From NCBI GenBank assembly GCA_963703045.1, contig OY969782.1:124001-188000 (forward strand): DNA of 64,000 bases, given 5' to 3'. Both the position numbers and the translations under genes were made by a program. Source of the DNA: Miltoncostaea sp963703045 (GTDB lineage: Bacteria; Actinomycetota; Thermoleophilia; Miltoncostaeales; Miltoncostaeaceae). Positions 9,518 through 18,256 of this stretch are shown piece after piece (positions within the stretch are counted from its first letter, which is position 1; each line of letters starts with the position of its first letter). The notes below the pieces were generated by a model that saw nothing but the letters and a program-made list of their open reading frames with translations, made no database searches and was not told where the DNA came from.

Positions 9518-10779
9518 GCGGTCCCCGGAGGGTCCGCCTGCGGGCGGGCGGCGCCCAGTCGATCGCGCACACGCTGCGCCCCGAGGCCGACGCGGCGGGC
9601 GTGTCGGCCGCGGTGGCCGAGACGCTCGCCGAGGTGCGCGCGCGCGGCGACGACGCGCTGGTGGAGGGCGCCCGCCGCTTCGACGATCCCGGCTTCACGC
9701 ACGACCGCCTGCGCGTGCCGGCGGCCGCGATCGAGCGCGCGGTGGCGGCCATGGACGAGGGGTTGCGCGAGGCGATCGTCGCCGCGTCGTCCCAGGTGCG
9801 CATCGTGGCCGAGGCCCTCCTGCCGGACGACCGCCTGGTCACGCTGCCCTTCGGCCAGCGCGTGCAGGTGCGCAACGTGCCGGTCGACTCGGCCGGCTGC
9901 TACGCGCCGGGCGGACGTGCCGTGTACCCGTCGAGCCTCATCATGGGCGTCGTGCCCGCGCAGGTCGCCGGTGTCGGGAGGATCGTCGCCGTCAGCCCGC
10001 CCGGCCCCGACGGGCGACCCGCCCCCGCGATCCTGGCCACGGCCGGCCTGCTCGGCATCGACGAGGTCTACGCGGCCGGCGGGGCCTCGGCGATCGGCGC
10101 CCTCGCCTACGGCACCGCGACGGTGCCGCCGGTGGCGGTCGTCGTCGGCCCCGGCAGCCCCTGGGTGCAGGAGGCGAAGCGTCAGGTCGTGGGCGTGGTC
10201 GGCATCGACGGCGTCGCCGGGCCGAGCGAGGTGCTGATCATCGCCGACGCCTCGGCCGATGCGCTGGCGCTGGCCCTCGACCTGCTGGCCCAGGCCGAGC
10301 ACGGGCCCGACTCACCGGCGGTGCTGGCGAGCGACGACCCCGCGGTGATCGCCGCCGTCGAGACCGCGCTGGCCGGGCAGCCGGAGGCCGTCGGGCCGAT
10401 CACCCTGGTCGAGTGTGCCAGCATGCCCCTGGCGGTCGAGCTGGCCGAGGCCTTCGCGCCCGAGCACCTGCAGATCGCGACACGCGACCCCGAGGCCGTC
10501 GCCGCGCGGATCACACGCTCGGGGGCGGTGTTCGTCGGGCCCAACTGCGCGACCGCATTCGGCGACTACGTCGCCGGCTCCAACCACGTCCTGCCCACCG
10601 GGGGCGCGGCGCGTCACGCGTCGGCCCTCGGCCCCACAACGTTCCTTCGGAGGATGTCCGTGGTCGAGATGACCGACGACGCCGTCGCCGCGCTCACGCC
10701 GCACCTGGCGGCGCTCGCCGACGCCGAGGGCTTCACGATGCACCGCCGGTCGGCCGAGTCGCGGAGGAGGACCTCGTGA
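9514..10779 (+). CDS. hisD: Histidinol dehydrogenase
   Basis: HisD performs the last two oxidations, histidinol to histidine, using NAD and zinc. The 421 residues include the family pattern VPVDSAGCYAPGGRAVYPSS, GIDEVYAAGGASAIGALAYGT, VGPGSPWVQEAKRQV, the zinc/substrate segment AQAEHGPDSPA, AFAPEHLQ and SNHVLPTGGAARH. Length is normal. GTG start and stop overlaps (4 bp) with hisG and hisB show tight coupling. Confidence 0.96.
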   Translation: MSGPRRVRLRAGGAQSIAHTLRPEADAAGVSAAVAETLAEVRARGDDALVEGARRFDDPGFTHDRLRVPAAAIERAVAAMDEGLREAIVAASSQVRIVAEALLPDDRLVTLPFGQRVQVRNVPVDSAGCYAPGGRAVYPSSLIMGVVPAQVAGVGRIVAVSPPGPDGRPAPAILATAGLLGIDEVYAAGGASAIGALAYGTATVPPVAVVVGPGSPWVQEAKRQVVGVVGIDGVAGPSEVLIIADASADALALALDLLAQAEHGPDSPAVLASDDPAVIAAVETALAGQPEAVGPITLVECASMPLAVELAEAFAPEHLQIATRDPEAVAARITRSGAVFVGPNCATAFGDYVAGSNHVLPTGGAARHASALGPTTFLRRMSVVEMTDDAVAALTPHLAALADAEGFTMHRRSAESRRRTS

Positions 10780-11363
10780 GCCGCGCGGGTGAGGCGCACC
10801 GCGTCACGGGCGAGACCGACGTACGCGTGCGGGTCGACCTGGACGGCTCCGGAGTCTCGTCGATCTCGACGGGCGTCGGCTTCTTCGATCACATGCTCAC
10901 GCTGCTCGCGCGCCACTCGCTGATCGACCTCGACGTGACCGCGCGGGGCGACCTCGAGACCGGCAGCCACCACACCGTCGAGGACGTCGGCATCACCCTG
11001 GGGCAGGCGGTCACGTCGGCCCTCGGCGACCGGGCCGGCATCGAGCGCTACGGGTGGTCGCTGGTCCCGATGGACGAGTGCCTCGTGCAGTGCGCCCTCG
11101 ACCTGTCGGGGCGTCCCCTCACCGTGCTCGACGTACCGCTGCCCGTGACGGTCGTCGGCGGGTTCGAGACCGAGCTGCTGGGCGAGTTCCTGCGCGGCCT
11201 CGCGAACCACGCCGGGATGACCCTGCACGTGCGCCTGCTGGTGCCGGGCAACGTGCACCACGTCATCGAGGGCACGTTCAAGGCGCTCGCCCGGGCGCTG
11301 GCGGTCGCCGTCGCCCGCAACCCGCGCGTCACCGGCGTGCCGTCGACGAAGGGGACCCTGTGA
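10776..11363 (+). CDS. hisB: Imidazoleglycerol-phosphate dehydratase
   Basis: This is the monofunctional 195-residue HisB, which dehydrates imidazole-glycerol phosphate using two manganese ions. The metal-binding motifs are present: STGVGFFDHML, SHHTVEDVGI, LANHAGMTLHV and NVHHVIEGTFKALARAL. No histidinol-phosphatase domain is fused, unlike the enterobacterial gene. It overlaps its neighbours by 4 bp on both sides. Confidence 0.96.
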   Translation: MSRAGEAHRVTGETDVRVRVDLDGSGVSSISTGVGFFDHMLTLLARHSLIDLDVTARGDLETGSHHTVEDVGITLGQAVTSALGDRAGIERYGWSLVPMDECLVQCALDLSGRPLTVLDVPLPVTVVGGFETELLGEFLRGLANHAGMTLHVRLLVPGNVHHVIEGTFKALARALAVAVARNPRVTGVPSTKGTL

Positions 11364-12007
11364 CCCCGCGCATCGCCGTGCTCGACTACGAGATGAGCAA
11401 CCTGCGCAGCGCGACGAAGGCGCTCGAGCGCCTCGGCGCCGACGTGCGCATCGCCCGCGCGCCCGCCGACGCCGCCGACGCCGACGCGGTCGTGCTGCCC
11501 GGCGTCGGCCACTTCGGCGAGGCCATGCGCCGCATCCGCGACCGCCGCCTCGACGTCGCCGTGCTCGACGCCGCCGACCGCGGCGTGCCCGTCCTCGGCA
11601 TCTGCCTGGGGCTGCAGCTGCTGTTCTCCGAGAGCGAGGAGAGCCCGGGCGTCGCCGGCCTCGGCCTGCTGCCCGGTCCGGTCCGCCGCCTGCGGACCGC
11701 GCGCAAGCTGCCGCACATCGGCTGGAGCCACGTCACGTGGGAGCCGGGCGCGGCCCTTGCGCCGGAGGACCCCTCCGACGCGTCGGCCGCCACCTACTAC
11801 TTCGTGCACGGCTACGGCTGCGAGCCGGAGGACACCTCGCTCGTGCTCGGCCGGGCCGCGCACGGGACGACGTTCTGCGCGAGCGCCGGGCGCGGCGCCG
11901 TGGCCGGCGTCCAGTTCCACCCCGAGAAGTCGAGCGCCGCCGGCCTCGGGCTGCTCGGACGCTGGCTCGCGGCGGTGCCGGTGCGCGGCGAGGCGGCCCT
12001 GTCGTGA
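11360..12007 (+). CDS. hisH: Imidazole glycerol phosphate synthase glutaminase subunit
   Basis: HisH hydrolyses glutamine and passes ammonia to HisF. The 215-residue class I amidotransferase has the oxyanion segment PGVGHFGEAM, the nucleophile Cys in GICLGLQLLF (Leu replaces the common Met), PHIGWSHV, YYFVHGYG, and the His-Glu of the triad in GVQFHPEKSS. The N-terminus reads DYEMSNLRS rather than the usual DYGMGNLRS. Coupled to hisB and hisA by GTGA overlaps. Confidence 0.95.
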   Translation: MTPRIAVLDYEMSNLRSATKALERLGADVRIARAPADAADADAVVLPGVGHFGEAMRRIRDRRLDVAVLDAADRGVPVLGICLGLQLLFSESEESPGVAGLGLLPGPVRRLRTARKLPHIGWSHVTWEPGAALAPEDPSDASAATYYFVHGYGCEPEDTSLVLGRAAHGTTFCASAGRGAVAGVQFHPEKSSAAGLGLLGRWLAAVPVRGEAALS

Positions 12008-12747
12008 TCACCCTGTACCCGGCCATCGACCTTCAGGACGGGCGCGCCGTGCGCCTGCGCCAGGGCGACTTCGCCCAGACGACCGTGTTCAGCGACGACC
12101 CGGTCGACCAGGCCCGCCGCTTCGCCGACGACGGGGCCACGTCGCTGCACGTCGTCGACCTCGACGGCGCCCGGGCGGGCGAGCCCGTCCACGCGGCGCT
12201 GGTCGCGAGCATCGCGGCCGCCTTCCCCGGCACGGTGCACCTCGGAGGCGGGCTGAGGTCGCGGGCGGCCATCGAGACGGCGCTCGCCACCGGCGTCGAC
12301 CGCGTGGTGGTCGGCACGGCCGTGATCGACGACCGCGAGCTGCTCGAGTGGGCCATCGACCGCCTCGGCGACGGCCTCGTGGTGGGGCTCGACGCCCGCC
12401 AGGGCAAGGTCGCGACGCACGGGTGGACCCAGATCAGCGACCGCGACGCCATCGAGGTGGCCACCGGCCTGGTCTCGATGGGGGTGCGCCGGCTCGCCTA
12501 CACCGACATCGCCCGCGACGGCACGCTCGGCGGCCCCAATCTCGCCGCGATGCGACGGCTCGCCGAGGCGGCCCCGCCGCTGCGCCTGATCCTCTCGGGG
12601 GGCGTCTCGTCGCTCGACGACCTGCGGCGCGTGCGCGACCTGGGCGTCGCGACGCTCGACGGGGTGATCGTGGGCCGGGCGCTCTACGAGGGCCGGTTCC
12701 GCGTCACCGAGGCCCTCGACGTGCTCGGAGCCGGGAGCAGGGCGTGA
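12004..12747 (+). CDS. hisA: ProFAR isomerase (HisA)
   Basis: HisA isomerises ProFAR to PRFAR. The 247-residue half-barrel duplication has the catalytic Asp in YPAIDLQDGRAVRL, the phosphate loops LGGGLRS and LSGGVSS, and the second catalytic Asp in AYTDIARDGTLGGPN. In some actinobacteria this gene (priA) also serves tryptophan synthesis. Whether it is bifunctional here cannot be judged; no trp gene is visible in the window. GTG start, 4-bp overlaps with hisH and hisF. Confidence 0.94.
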   Translation: MITLYPAIDLQDGRAVRLRQGDFAQTTVFSDDPVDQARRFADDGATSLHVVDLDGARAGEPVHAALVASIAAAFPGTVHLGGGLRSRAAIETALATGVDRVVVGTAVIDDRELLEWAIDRLGDGLVVGLDARQGKVATHGWTQISDRDAIEVATGLVSMGVRRLAYTDIARDGTLGGPNLAAMRRLAEAAPPLRLILSGGVSSLDDLRRVRDLGVATLDGVIVGRALYEGRFRVTEALDVLGAGSRA

Positions 12748-13499
12748 TCCGCGTCATCCCCTGCCTGGACGTGAACGCCGGGCGGGTGGTGAAGGGCGTC
12801 AACTTCGTGGGCCTGCGCGATGCGGGCGACCCGGTCGAGCTGGCGTCGCGCTACGACCGCGAGGGCGCCGACGAGCTGGTGTTCCTCGACATCACGGCGA
12901 GCCACGAGGAGCGCGGCACGATCGTCGACCTGGCGCGGCGCACCGCCGAGGAGGTCTTCATCCCCTTCACGATCGGCGGCGGGCTGCGGTCGGAGGACGA
13001 CATGTACGCGGTCCTCGCCGCGGGCGCCGACAAGGTCTCGCTCAACTCGGCCGCGGTGCGCGACCCCGAGCTGATCACCCGGGGCTCGGACCGGTTCGGC
13101 GCCCAGTGCATCGTGGTGGCGATCGACGCCAAGCGGCGCGCGGACGGCAGCGGCTGGGAGGTGTACCTCAACGGCGGGCGCCTCGAGACGGGCCGCGAGG
13201 CGGTCGCGTGGGCGGTGGAGGCGGCCGGACGGGGGGCGGGGGAGCTGCTCGTGACCTCCATGGACCGCGACGGCACCCAGGTCGGCTTCGACTGCCCGCT
13301 GCTCGCCGCCGTGTCGGCGGCGGTGCCGGTGCCGGTCATCGCCTCGGGCGGGGCCGGGACGCTGCGGCACTTCCCCGAGGCCGTGACCGAGGGTCACGCC
13401 GACGCCGTGCTGGCCGCCTCCGTCTTCCACGACGGCGTCTACAGCATCGCCGAGGTCAAGGAGGCGATGGCCGGCGCCGGGGTGCCCGTACGCCGGTGA
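12744..13499 (+). CDS. hisF: Imidazole glycerol phosphate synthase cyclase subunit
   Basis: HisF forms imidazole-glycerol phosphate and AICAR from PRFAR and the ammonia supplied by HisH. The 251-residue TIM barrel shows IPCLDVNAGRVVKGVNF with the first catalytic Asp, LVFLDITASHE, TIGGGLRS, ADKVSLNSAAV, the second Asp in TSMDRDGTQVGFD, and IASGGAGTL. It is the last gene of the overlapped his operon. hisE, hisI and hisC are not in the window. Confidence 0.96.
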   Translation: MIRVIPCLDVNAGRVVKGVNFVGLRDAGDPVELASRYDREGADELVFLDITASHEERGTIVDLARRTAEEVFIPFTIGGGLRSEDDMYAVLAAGADKVSLNSAAVRDPELITRGSDRFGAQCIVVAIDAKRRADGSGWEVYLNGGRLETGREAVAWAVEAAGRGAGELLVTSMDRDGTQVGFDCPLLAAVSAAVPVPVIASGGAGTLRHFPEAVTEGHADAVLAASVFHDGVYSIAEVKEAMAGAGVPVRR

Positions 13500-13515
13500 C
13501 CTCCGCCGGTGAGGG

Positions 13516-13521
13516 TAGTCT
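13516..13521 (+). promoter_or_regulatory. -10 element TAGTCT for leaderless ridA
   Basis: TAGTCT lies 6 nt before the ATG at 13528. No Shine-Dalgarno sequence is present. Confidence 0.6.
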
Positions 13522-13527
13522 GGATCC

Positions 13528-13926
13528 ATGAGGACGATCCGCACCGACAGCGCGCCCGCACCGGTCGCCGGCGCTCCCTACAGCCAGGCGGTCGCCGCCG
13601 AGCCGGGCACGCTGGTCTTCGTCTCGGGGCAGGTGCCCGTCGACCTGGGGACGGGGGCCCTGGTCGAGGGCGACGTCGGCGTGCAGACCGCCCTCGCGCT
13701 GCGTCACGTCGCCGCGGTCCTCGCCGCCGCCAACGGCAACCTCGGCCACGTCGTCAAGACGACGGTCTACCTCACCGACCTGCGCGGCGACTTCGCCGCC
13801 ATGAACGCGGTGTACGCGGAGGCCTTCACCGGTCACGCCCCCGCGCGCGCGACGGTCGGCGTGGCGGCCCTGCCCCTCGGCGCCCGCGTCGAGATCGAGG
13901 CGGTCGCCGTCATCCCGCACGGGTGA
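13528..13926 (+). CDS. RidA family reactive-intermediate deaminase
   Basis: The 132-residue YjgF/YER057c/UK114 protein removes toxic enamine/imine products of PLP dehydratases. It has PYSQAV, TLVFVSGQVP, the long central helix with ALRHVAAVLAAANGNL, VVKTTVYLTDL, and the substrate Arg in PARATVGVAALP. The canonical C-terminal EIEAVAVIP is present. It stands 28 bp after hisF with its own -10 element, so it is probably transcribed separately. Confidence 0.9.
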   Translation: MRTIRTDSAPAPVAGAPYSQAVAAEPGTLVFVSGQVPVDLGTGALVEGDVGVQTALALRHVAAVLAAANGNLGHVVKTTVYLTDLRGDFAAMNAVYAEAFTGHAPARATVGVAALPLGARVEIEAVAVIPHG

Positions 13927-13943
13927 CGGCGTGGCCGGCGGCG

Positions 13944-14195
13944 CTACTCGGCCCAGGTGCGGCGCTCGAGCAGGCTGTCGAGCGCGATGCGGTCCAGGTA
14001 GTCGGGCGCCTCGCTGATCGGGCGGCCCTCGTTGGCGGGATCCCGCACCCACTCCTTGAAGCGGGCGTCGGCCTGCGCGAACCCCTCCTGGAGCTCGGTC
14101 AGCGTGAGGCCCTCGAACCGCTCGAAGGCCTCCACGAGGTCGGCGGCGACGGGCGCGACGGCGCTGAGCTTGCGGGAGACGGGATCGTAGGCCAC
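13944..14195 (-). CDS. Small conserved-looking protein, unknown function
   Basis: Not recognised. The 83-residue acidic protein reads YDPVSRKLSAV, then an amphipathic stretch LVEAFERFEGLTLTELQEGF, WVRDPANEGRP and a C-terminal LLERRTWAE. It is mostly helical with no membrane segment. GTG 14195 is preferred over ATG 14240 because TAGGAT lies 7 nt upstream (leaderless type), and because ATG 14240 would lie only 6 bp from the divergent CCA gene start and has no ribosome site. It is convergent with ridA (17-bp gap). Confidence 0.55.
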   Translation of the reverse strand: MAYDPVSRKLSAVAPVAADLVEAFERFEGLTLTELQEGFAQADARFKEWVRDPANEGRPISEAPDYLDRIALDSLLERRTWAE

Positions 14196-14202
14196 GTCAA
14201 CG

Positions 14203-14208
14203 ATCCTA
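14203..14208 (-). promoter_or_regulatory. -10 element TAGGAT for leaderless start at 14195
   Basis: On the minus strand TAGGAT is followed by 7 nt and the GTG at 14195. It lies in the 51-bp space shared with the divergent gene starting at 14247. Confidence 0.55.
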
Positions 14209-14246
14209 GCCGTCGCGCCGCCGCCGGGGTCGCCGGTCATCCGCTG

Positions 14247-15389
14247 GTGGCACGCGCCCTGCCGCACCTCACGGGGGACGTGAGCGCGGTGGGGGGAGTG
14301 GTGCGCGACGCGATCCTCGGCCTGCCCCCGGGCGACGAGCTCGACCTGGTCGTCGAGGGCGACGCGGTCGCCGCCGCCGAGCGCCTCGGACGCGCGCTCG
14401 GCGCGCGCGTGGTGACCCACGGGCGCTTCGGCACGGCCGCGATCGAGCTGCCGCACGGGGGCGAGATCGATCTGGTCACCGCGCGCACCGAGCGCTACCG
14501 GCGCCCGGGCGCCCTGCCCGAGGTGGCGCCCGGGACGCTGGCCGACGACCTGGCCCGGCGCGACTTCAGCATCAACGCGATGGCCGTCGGGCTCAGCGGA
14601 GGCCGGGCCGGCGAGCTCACCGACCCCCACGGCGGGGTGGCCGACCTCGCGCGCGGGCACGTGCGACTGCTGCGCACGGGGGCGTTCGCCGAGGACCCGA
14701 GCCGGCTGGTGCGCGCCGCCCGGTACGCGGCGCGGCTCGGCTTCGCCCTCGAGGCGCAGACCGCGGCGCAGGCCCGGGACACGGCGCCGGGGCTCGACAC
14801 CCGGTCGGCGCGCGTCGCCGAGGAGCTGCGCCGGCTGCTCGGCGAGCCGTGCGCCCCGGCGCGCGCTCGGCGCTGCTGCGCGGTCTCGGCGTCGCCTGGA
14901 TCGCCCCGGACGCCGAGGAGGCGATCGGCGCGCTCGACGCCGCCGCGGGGCGCCCCGGGGCGCCGCCCCTGGTGACGTGGGCCCTGCGGCTCGGCGCGGC
15001 GCTCGAGGCGGACGCCGCCGCCCGGGCCGCGCTGCCGGGCTGGGCACGGGGGGTCGCCGCCGAGGTGCGGTCGGGACCCGCCCTGGCCGCGGCCATCGGC
15101 TCGGCGGCCCTCCCCTCCGCGGTCGACCGCCTGCTGCGCGGCCGCGCCGCCCGCCGCGGCCACCGCGGCGCTTGCCGCGGGCGCCGAGGCCGTGGCCGCG
15201 TGGTGGCAGGGCGACCGCGGCCGTACGCCGGCGGTCCGAGGGGCCGACCTGGTGGCCGCCGGCGTCGCTCCCGGCCCGGCGATCGGGCGGGCCCTCGACG
15301 AGGTGCGTGCCGCGCTGCTCGACGGGCGCGTCGGCGGGCCCGCCGAGCAGCTCGCGCTGGCCCTGCGCGTGGCGCGGGGCGCGGGATGA
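14247..15389 (+). CDS. CCA tRNA nucleotidyltransferase / poly(A) polymerase family, two compensating frameshifts
   Basis: Class II nucleotidyltransferase that would add or repair tRNA 3' CCA ends. Motifs: VGGVVRDAILG, then DELDLVVEGDA, where the usual catalytic Asp-x-Asp reads Glu-x-Asp, RRDFSINAMAVGL, and the neck EDPSRLVRAARYAARLGF. The frame breaks twice. Near 14858 one G seems missing (reading should go from GEPCAP to GARSALLRGLGV), and at 15150-15152 one C seems extra (restoring ALAAGAEAVAAWWQGD). The final frame equals the first and ends at 15389, overlapping pgeF. The start is GTG 14247. The tRNA-Pro in this window lacks an encoded CCA, so such an enzyme should be essential; sequencing error is more likely than decay. 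Confidence 0.75.
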
Positions 15390-16150
15390 GCGTGCCGGAG
15401 CTGATCGAGGTGCCGACCGGCGCCGCCGCCCGCGCCGTCTTCACCACGCGGGGCGGGGCGGGCGAGGGCCCCCGGGCCGCGTTCAACATCTCGGCGGACC
15501 GCGGCGAGGCAGCTCCGGTCGTGCGCGCGAACCGCGAGCGGCTGTGCCGCGCGCTCGGACTCGACCCCGCCCGGGTCGCCATGGCGCGTCAGGTGCACGG
15601 CGCCGGGGTGCGCGAGGTGGGGGACGGTGACGAGGACCACCGCGGCCGCTTCACGGGCGCGCTGCGCGGCTGGCCCGAGTCGGACGCGCTCGTGACGCGG
15701 GATCCCGGCCGGGCCCTCGTCGTGCTCGGCGCCGACTGCCTGCCCGTGCTGCTGTGGCGCCGGGACCGGCCCGGGGTGGCCGCCGCGCACGCCGGCTGGC
15801 GGGGCCTGGTCGCCGGCGTGGTCGAGGGCGCCGTCGCGGCGCTGGGCGATGCCGGCGCCACCGGCGCCGCCATCGGCCCCGGCATCGGGCCCTGCTGCTA
15901 CCCGGTCTCGACCGAGGTGCGCGACGGCTTCGCGGCGCGCTTCGGGTCCGGGGTGGTCCGCGGGGAGGCGGTCGACCTGGCCGCGGCGGCGCGGTGCGCG
16001 CTGGTCGCGGCGGGGGTCCCGGCCGGCGAGGTGCGGACCCTGGCCGCCTGCACCCGCTGCGACGCCGAGCGCTTCTACTCCCACCGCCGTGACGGGGAGG
16101 CCGCCGGCCGCCACGCCGGCGTCGTCTGGGCCGTCGGGGAGGCGGCGTGA
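15386..16150 (+). CDS. pgeF: PgeF/YfiH family (polyphenol oxidase-like, peptidoglycan editing factor)
   Basis: The 254-residue DUF152/LACC1-type protein has a Zn site formed by ARQVHGAGV, VLGADCLPVLLW and VAAAHAGWRGLVAG, then IGPGIGPCCYPVS and the C-terminal CTRCDAERFYSHRRDG. Family members were first called laccases and later shown to act as purine nucleoside phosphorylase/deaminase or to edit peptidoglycan precursors. Its position just before yggS and sepF, in the classical dcw-downstream order, favours the cell-wall link. The start ATGA overlaps the preceding stop. Confidence 0.9.
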   Translation: MSVPELIEVPTGAAARAVFTTRGGAGEGPRAAFNISADRGEAAPVVRANRERLCRALGLDPARVAMARQVHGAGVREVGDGDEDHRGRFTGALRGWPESDALVTRDPGRALVVLGADCLPVLLWRRDRPGVAAAHAGWRGLVAGVVEGAVAALGDAGATGAAIGPGIGPCCYPVSTEVRDGFAARFGSGVVRGEAVDLAAAARCALVAAGVPAGEVRTLAACTRCDAERFYSHRRDGEAAGRHAGVVWAVGEAA

Positions 16151-16845
16151 TCGACCCCGACCGGCTGCGCGAGGTGCTGGCGGAGGCGCGGGAGCGCCTC
16201 GACGCGGCCGCGGCGCGCTCGGGACGCCCGGCGGGGTCCGTCGAGCTGGTGCTCGCCGGCAAGTACGTGCCGGCCGAGGAGACCGAGGCCCTCATCGCCG
16301 CCGGCGTCGAGGTGGTGGGGGAGAACCGCCTCCAGGACCTGCAGGCCAAGGCGGCGATCGCCGGCGACCGGCTCACCTTCGACTTCATCGGCCACCTCCA
16401 GCGGCGCAAGGTGCGCGACGCCCTCGGCGCGGTGCGCCTGATCCACGCGGTCGACTCCCTGCGGCTGGCCGAGGAGATCGCGCGCCGGTCGGAAGGTCCG
16501 GCGCGGGTTCTCGTCGAAATCAACATCGCCGAGGAGCCGAGCAAAGGTGGTATCGTGCCGCCCCGACTTCGGGCGTTCGTCGATGACGTGTCGGCCCGTA
16601 CCGACCTCGTGATCGGTGGTCTCATGGCCATGCCCCCACTCCACCCCGACGCCGAGAACAGCCGGCCCCACTTCGCCGCGGTGCGGCGGATGGCCGAGGA
16701 CCTGGCGCAGGAGTGGCGGGGGCGTCACGATGTCGGCGACCTGTCGATGGGCACGAGTCAGGACTATCTCGTGGCCGCCGAGGAGGGGGCCACGAAGGTG
16801 CGGGTGGGCCGCGGACTCCTCGAGCGCGTCCGGTCAAACCACTGA
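16147..16845 (+). CDS. YggS-type PLP homeostasis protein (PLPBP)
   Basis: The 232-residue alanine-racemase-fold protein binds PLP but has no known catalytic activity and balances vitamin B6 and amino-acid pools. The PLP lysine is in LVLAGKYVP (commonly AVSKTKP), followed by VGENRLQDLQAK, FIGHLQRRKV, LIHAVDSLRLA, LVEINIAEEPSKGG, GGLMAMPP and LSMGTSQDYLVA. Overlaps pgeF by GTGA and lies 14 bp before sepF. Confidence 0.93.
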   Translation: MIDPDRLREVLAEARERLDAAAARSGRPAGSVELVLAGKYVPAEETEALIAAGVEVVGENRLQDLQAKAAIAGDRLTFDFIGHLQRRKVRDALGAVRLIHAVDSLRLAEEIARRSEGPARVLVEINIAEEPSKGGIVPPRLRAFVDDVSARTDLVIGGLMAMPPLHPDAENSRPHFAAVRRMAEDLAQEWRGRHDVGDLSMGTSQDYLVAAEEGATKVRVGRGLLERVRSNH

Positions 16846-16859
16846 GGGAACTCGCGTAG

Positions 16860-17423
16860 ATGGCCGTCACCGACATCTGGCATCGCACACTCGTCTACTT
16901 CGGCATGGCCGACGAGCCGGAGGACTTCGTCGACGAATACGACGAGGAGCCCGAGCGGCGCCCCGGATACGACCGCGAGCGGCGCGCCTCGGCGCACGAC
17001 GACCTCGAGCGCTCCTACCGCGAGCGCCCCAACGTGCGGCGCCTCGGCCCGCGCCGGCGCGACAACGAGTTCGACGACATCTTCGCCGACGACACGCGCG
17101 CGAGCAGCCGCCCGGTCATGCGCTCGGTGGAGTCGCGGCCGCAGCCGGCCGAGGTGCACCTGGTCGTGCCCAAGAGCTTCAACGACGCGCAGCAGATCGC
17201 GGACAAGTTCAAGGGCACCGTTCCGGTCATCCTCAACCTGCAGAGCGCCGAGACCGACCTCGCCAAGAGGCTCATCGACTTCTCCAGCGGGCTCACGTAC
17301 GCCCTCGACGGCGGGATGCAGCGGGTGGCCGACAAGGTCTTCATGCTGACGCCCCGCAACGTCGAGGTGTCGGCCGAGGAGCGGGCCCGTCTGCTGGAGA
17401 AGGGCTTCTTCAACCAGTACTAG
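16860..17423 (+). CDS. sepF: Cell division protein SepF
   Basis: SepF anchors FtsZ to the membrane and aligns the division ring; it is important in Gram-positive lineages lacking FtsA. The 187 residues begin with the amphipathic membrane-targeting helix, have an acidic/arginine-rich linker (about 20-95), and end with the conserved core VHLVVPKSFNDAQQIADKF, VILNLQSAETDLAKRLIDF, YALDGGMQRV and VFMLTPRNVEV. The ATG follows yggS closely. Confidence 0.95.
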   Translation: MAVTDIWHRTLVYFGMADEPEDFVDEYDEEPERRPGYDRERRASAHDDLERSYRERPNVRRLGPRRRDNEFDDIFADDTRASSRPVMRSVESRPQPAEVHLVVPKSFNDAQQIADKFKGTVPVILNLQSAETDLAKRLIDFSSGLTYALDGGMQRVADKVFMLTPRNVEVSAEERARLLEKGFFNQY

Positions 17424-17442
17424 TGCTCCGGGACGGTCGCTA

Positions 17443-18237
17443 GTGGCGGGATGGCCCGCCTCCATCGGTCTGGTCGGCGCGGGCGCGATGGGCCGCGCCC
17501 TCGCGGCCGGCCTGTCCCGCGGGCGGCCCGAGGTCGCGACGGCGCTCGCCGTGGCCGACCGCGTGCCCGCGGCGGTCGAGGCCGCGCTCGCCGACGTGGG
17601 CGGGCGCCCGGCCACGGTGGCCGAGGCGGCGATGGCCGACCTGGTCTGCGTCGCCGTCAAGCCCGGTGACGCCGGCGAGGTGCTGGCCGAGGTGGCCGGC
17701 GCCGCGCGCCCCGACGCCGTCGTGCTGTCGGTGGTCGCGGGCTGGGATCTGGCCCGGCTGTCGGAGGCGGCCCCGGGGGTCGGCGTGGTGCGCACGATGC
17801 CGAACCTCGCGGTGCGGCACGGGGCGGGCATCGTCGCCCTGGCGACCCACGGCATCGAGGACCGCCGGCGCGACGAGGTGATCGCCGCCCTGGCTCCGCT
17901 CGGCGCCGTCGTGCCGCTGCCCGAGACCCTGTTCGCCGCGGCGACGGCGCTCGCCGGCAGCGGCCCGGGCCTCGTCGCCGTCGTCGCCGAGGCCCTCGAG
18001 GAGGGCGCCGTCGCCGCGGGCCTGTCGCGTCCGCAGGCGCGGGAGATGGTGGCCGCGGTGCTCGCCGGCACGGCGGCCCTGCTGTCGGACGGCACCGACC
18101 CGGCACTGCTGCGCCAGCGCGTCAGCTCGCCCGGCGGCACCACGATCGCCGGCGTCGCCGTGCTCGAGCGGGGTGCCGTGCGCGCCCACGTCGCGGACGC
18201 CGTGCTGGCCGCGGCGCGCCGCGCGTCCGAGATCTGA
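17443..18237 (+). CDS. proC: Pyrroline-5-carboxylate reductase
   Basis: ProC reduces pyrroline-5-carboxylate to proline with NAD(P)H. The 264 residues carry the Rossmann motif GLVGAGAMGRALAAGL at the N-terminus, VAVKPGDAGEVL, VVRTMPNLAVRHGAG, ATALAGSGPGLVAVVAEAL and the family signature RVSSPGGTTIAGVAVLE. The family usually has SGPAYVF where this one has SGPGLVA. GTG start, 19 bp after sepF. Confidence 0.93.
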   Translation: MAGWPASIGLVGAGAMGRALAAGLSRGRPEVATALAVADRVPAAVEAALADVGGRPATVAEAAMADLVCVAVKPGDAGEVLAEVAGAARPDAVVLSVVAGWDLARLSEAAPGVGVVRTMPNLAVRHGAGIVALATHGIEDRRRDEVIAALAPLGAVVPLPETLFAAATALAGSGPGLVAVVAEALEEGAVAAGLSRPQAREMVAAVLAGTAALLSDGTDPALLRQRVSSPGGTTIAGVAVLERGAVRAHVADAVLAAARRASEI

Positions 18238-18256
18238 TGCCCGGGGGGCGCCGCTA

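Noticed and set aside
14196..14240. ATG 14240 as start of the small minus-strand gene
   Set aside because: No ribosome site, only 6 bp from the divergent CCA gene start, and it would run through the TAGGAT element that fits GTG 14195.
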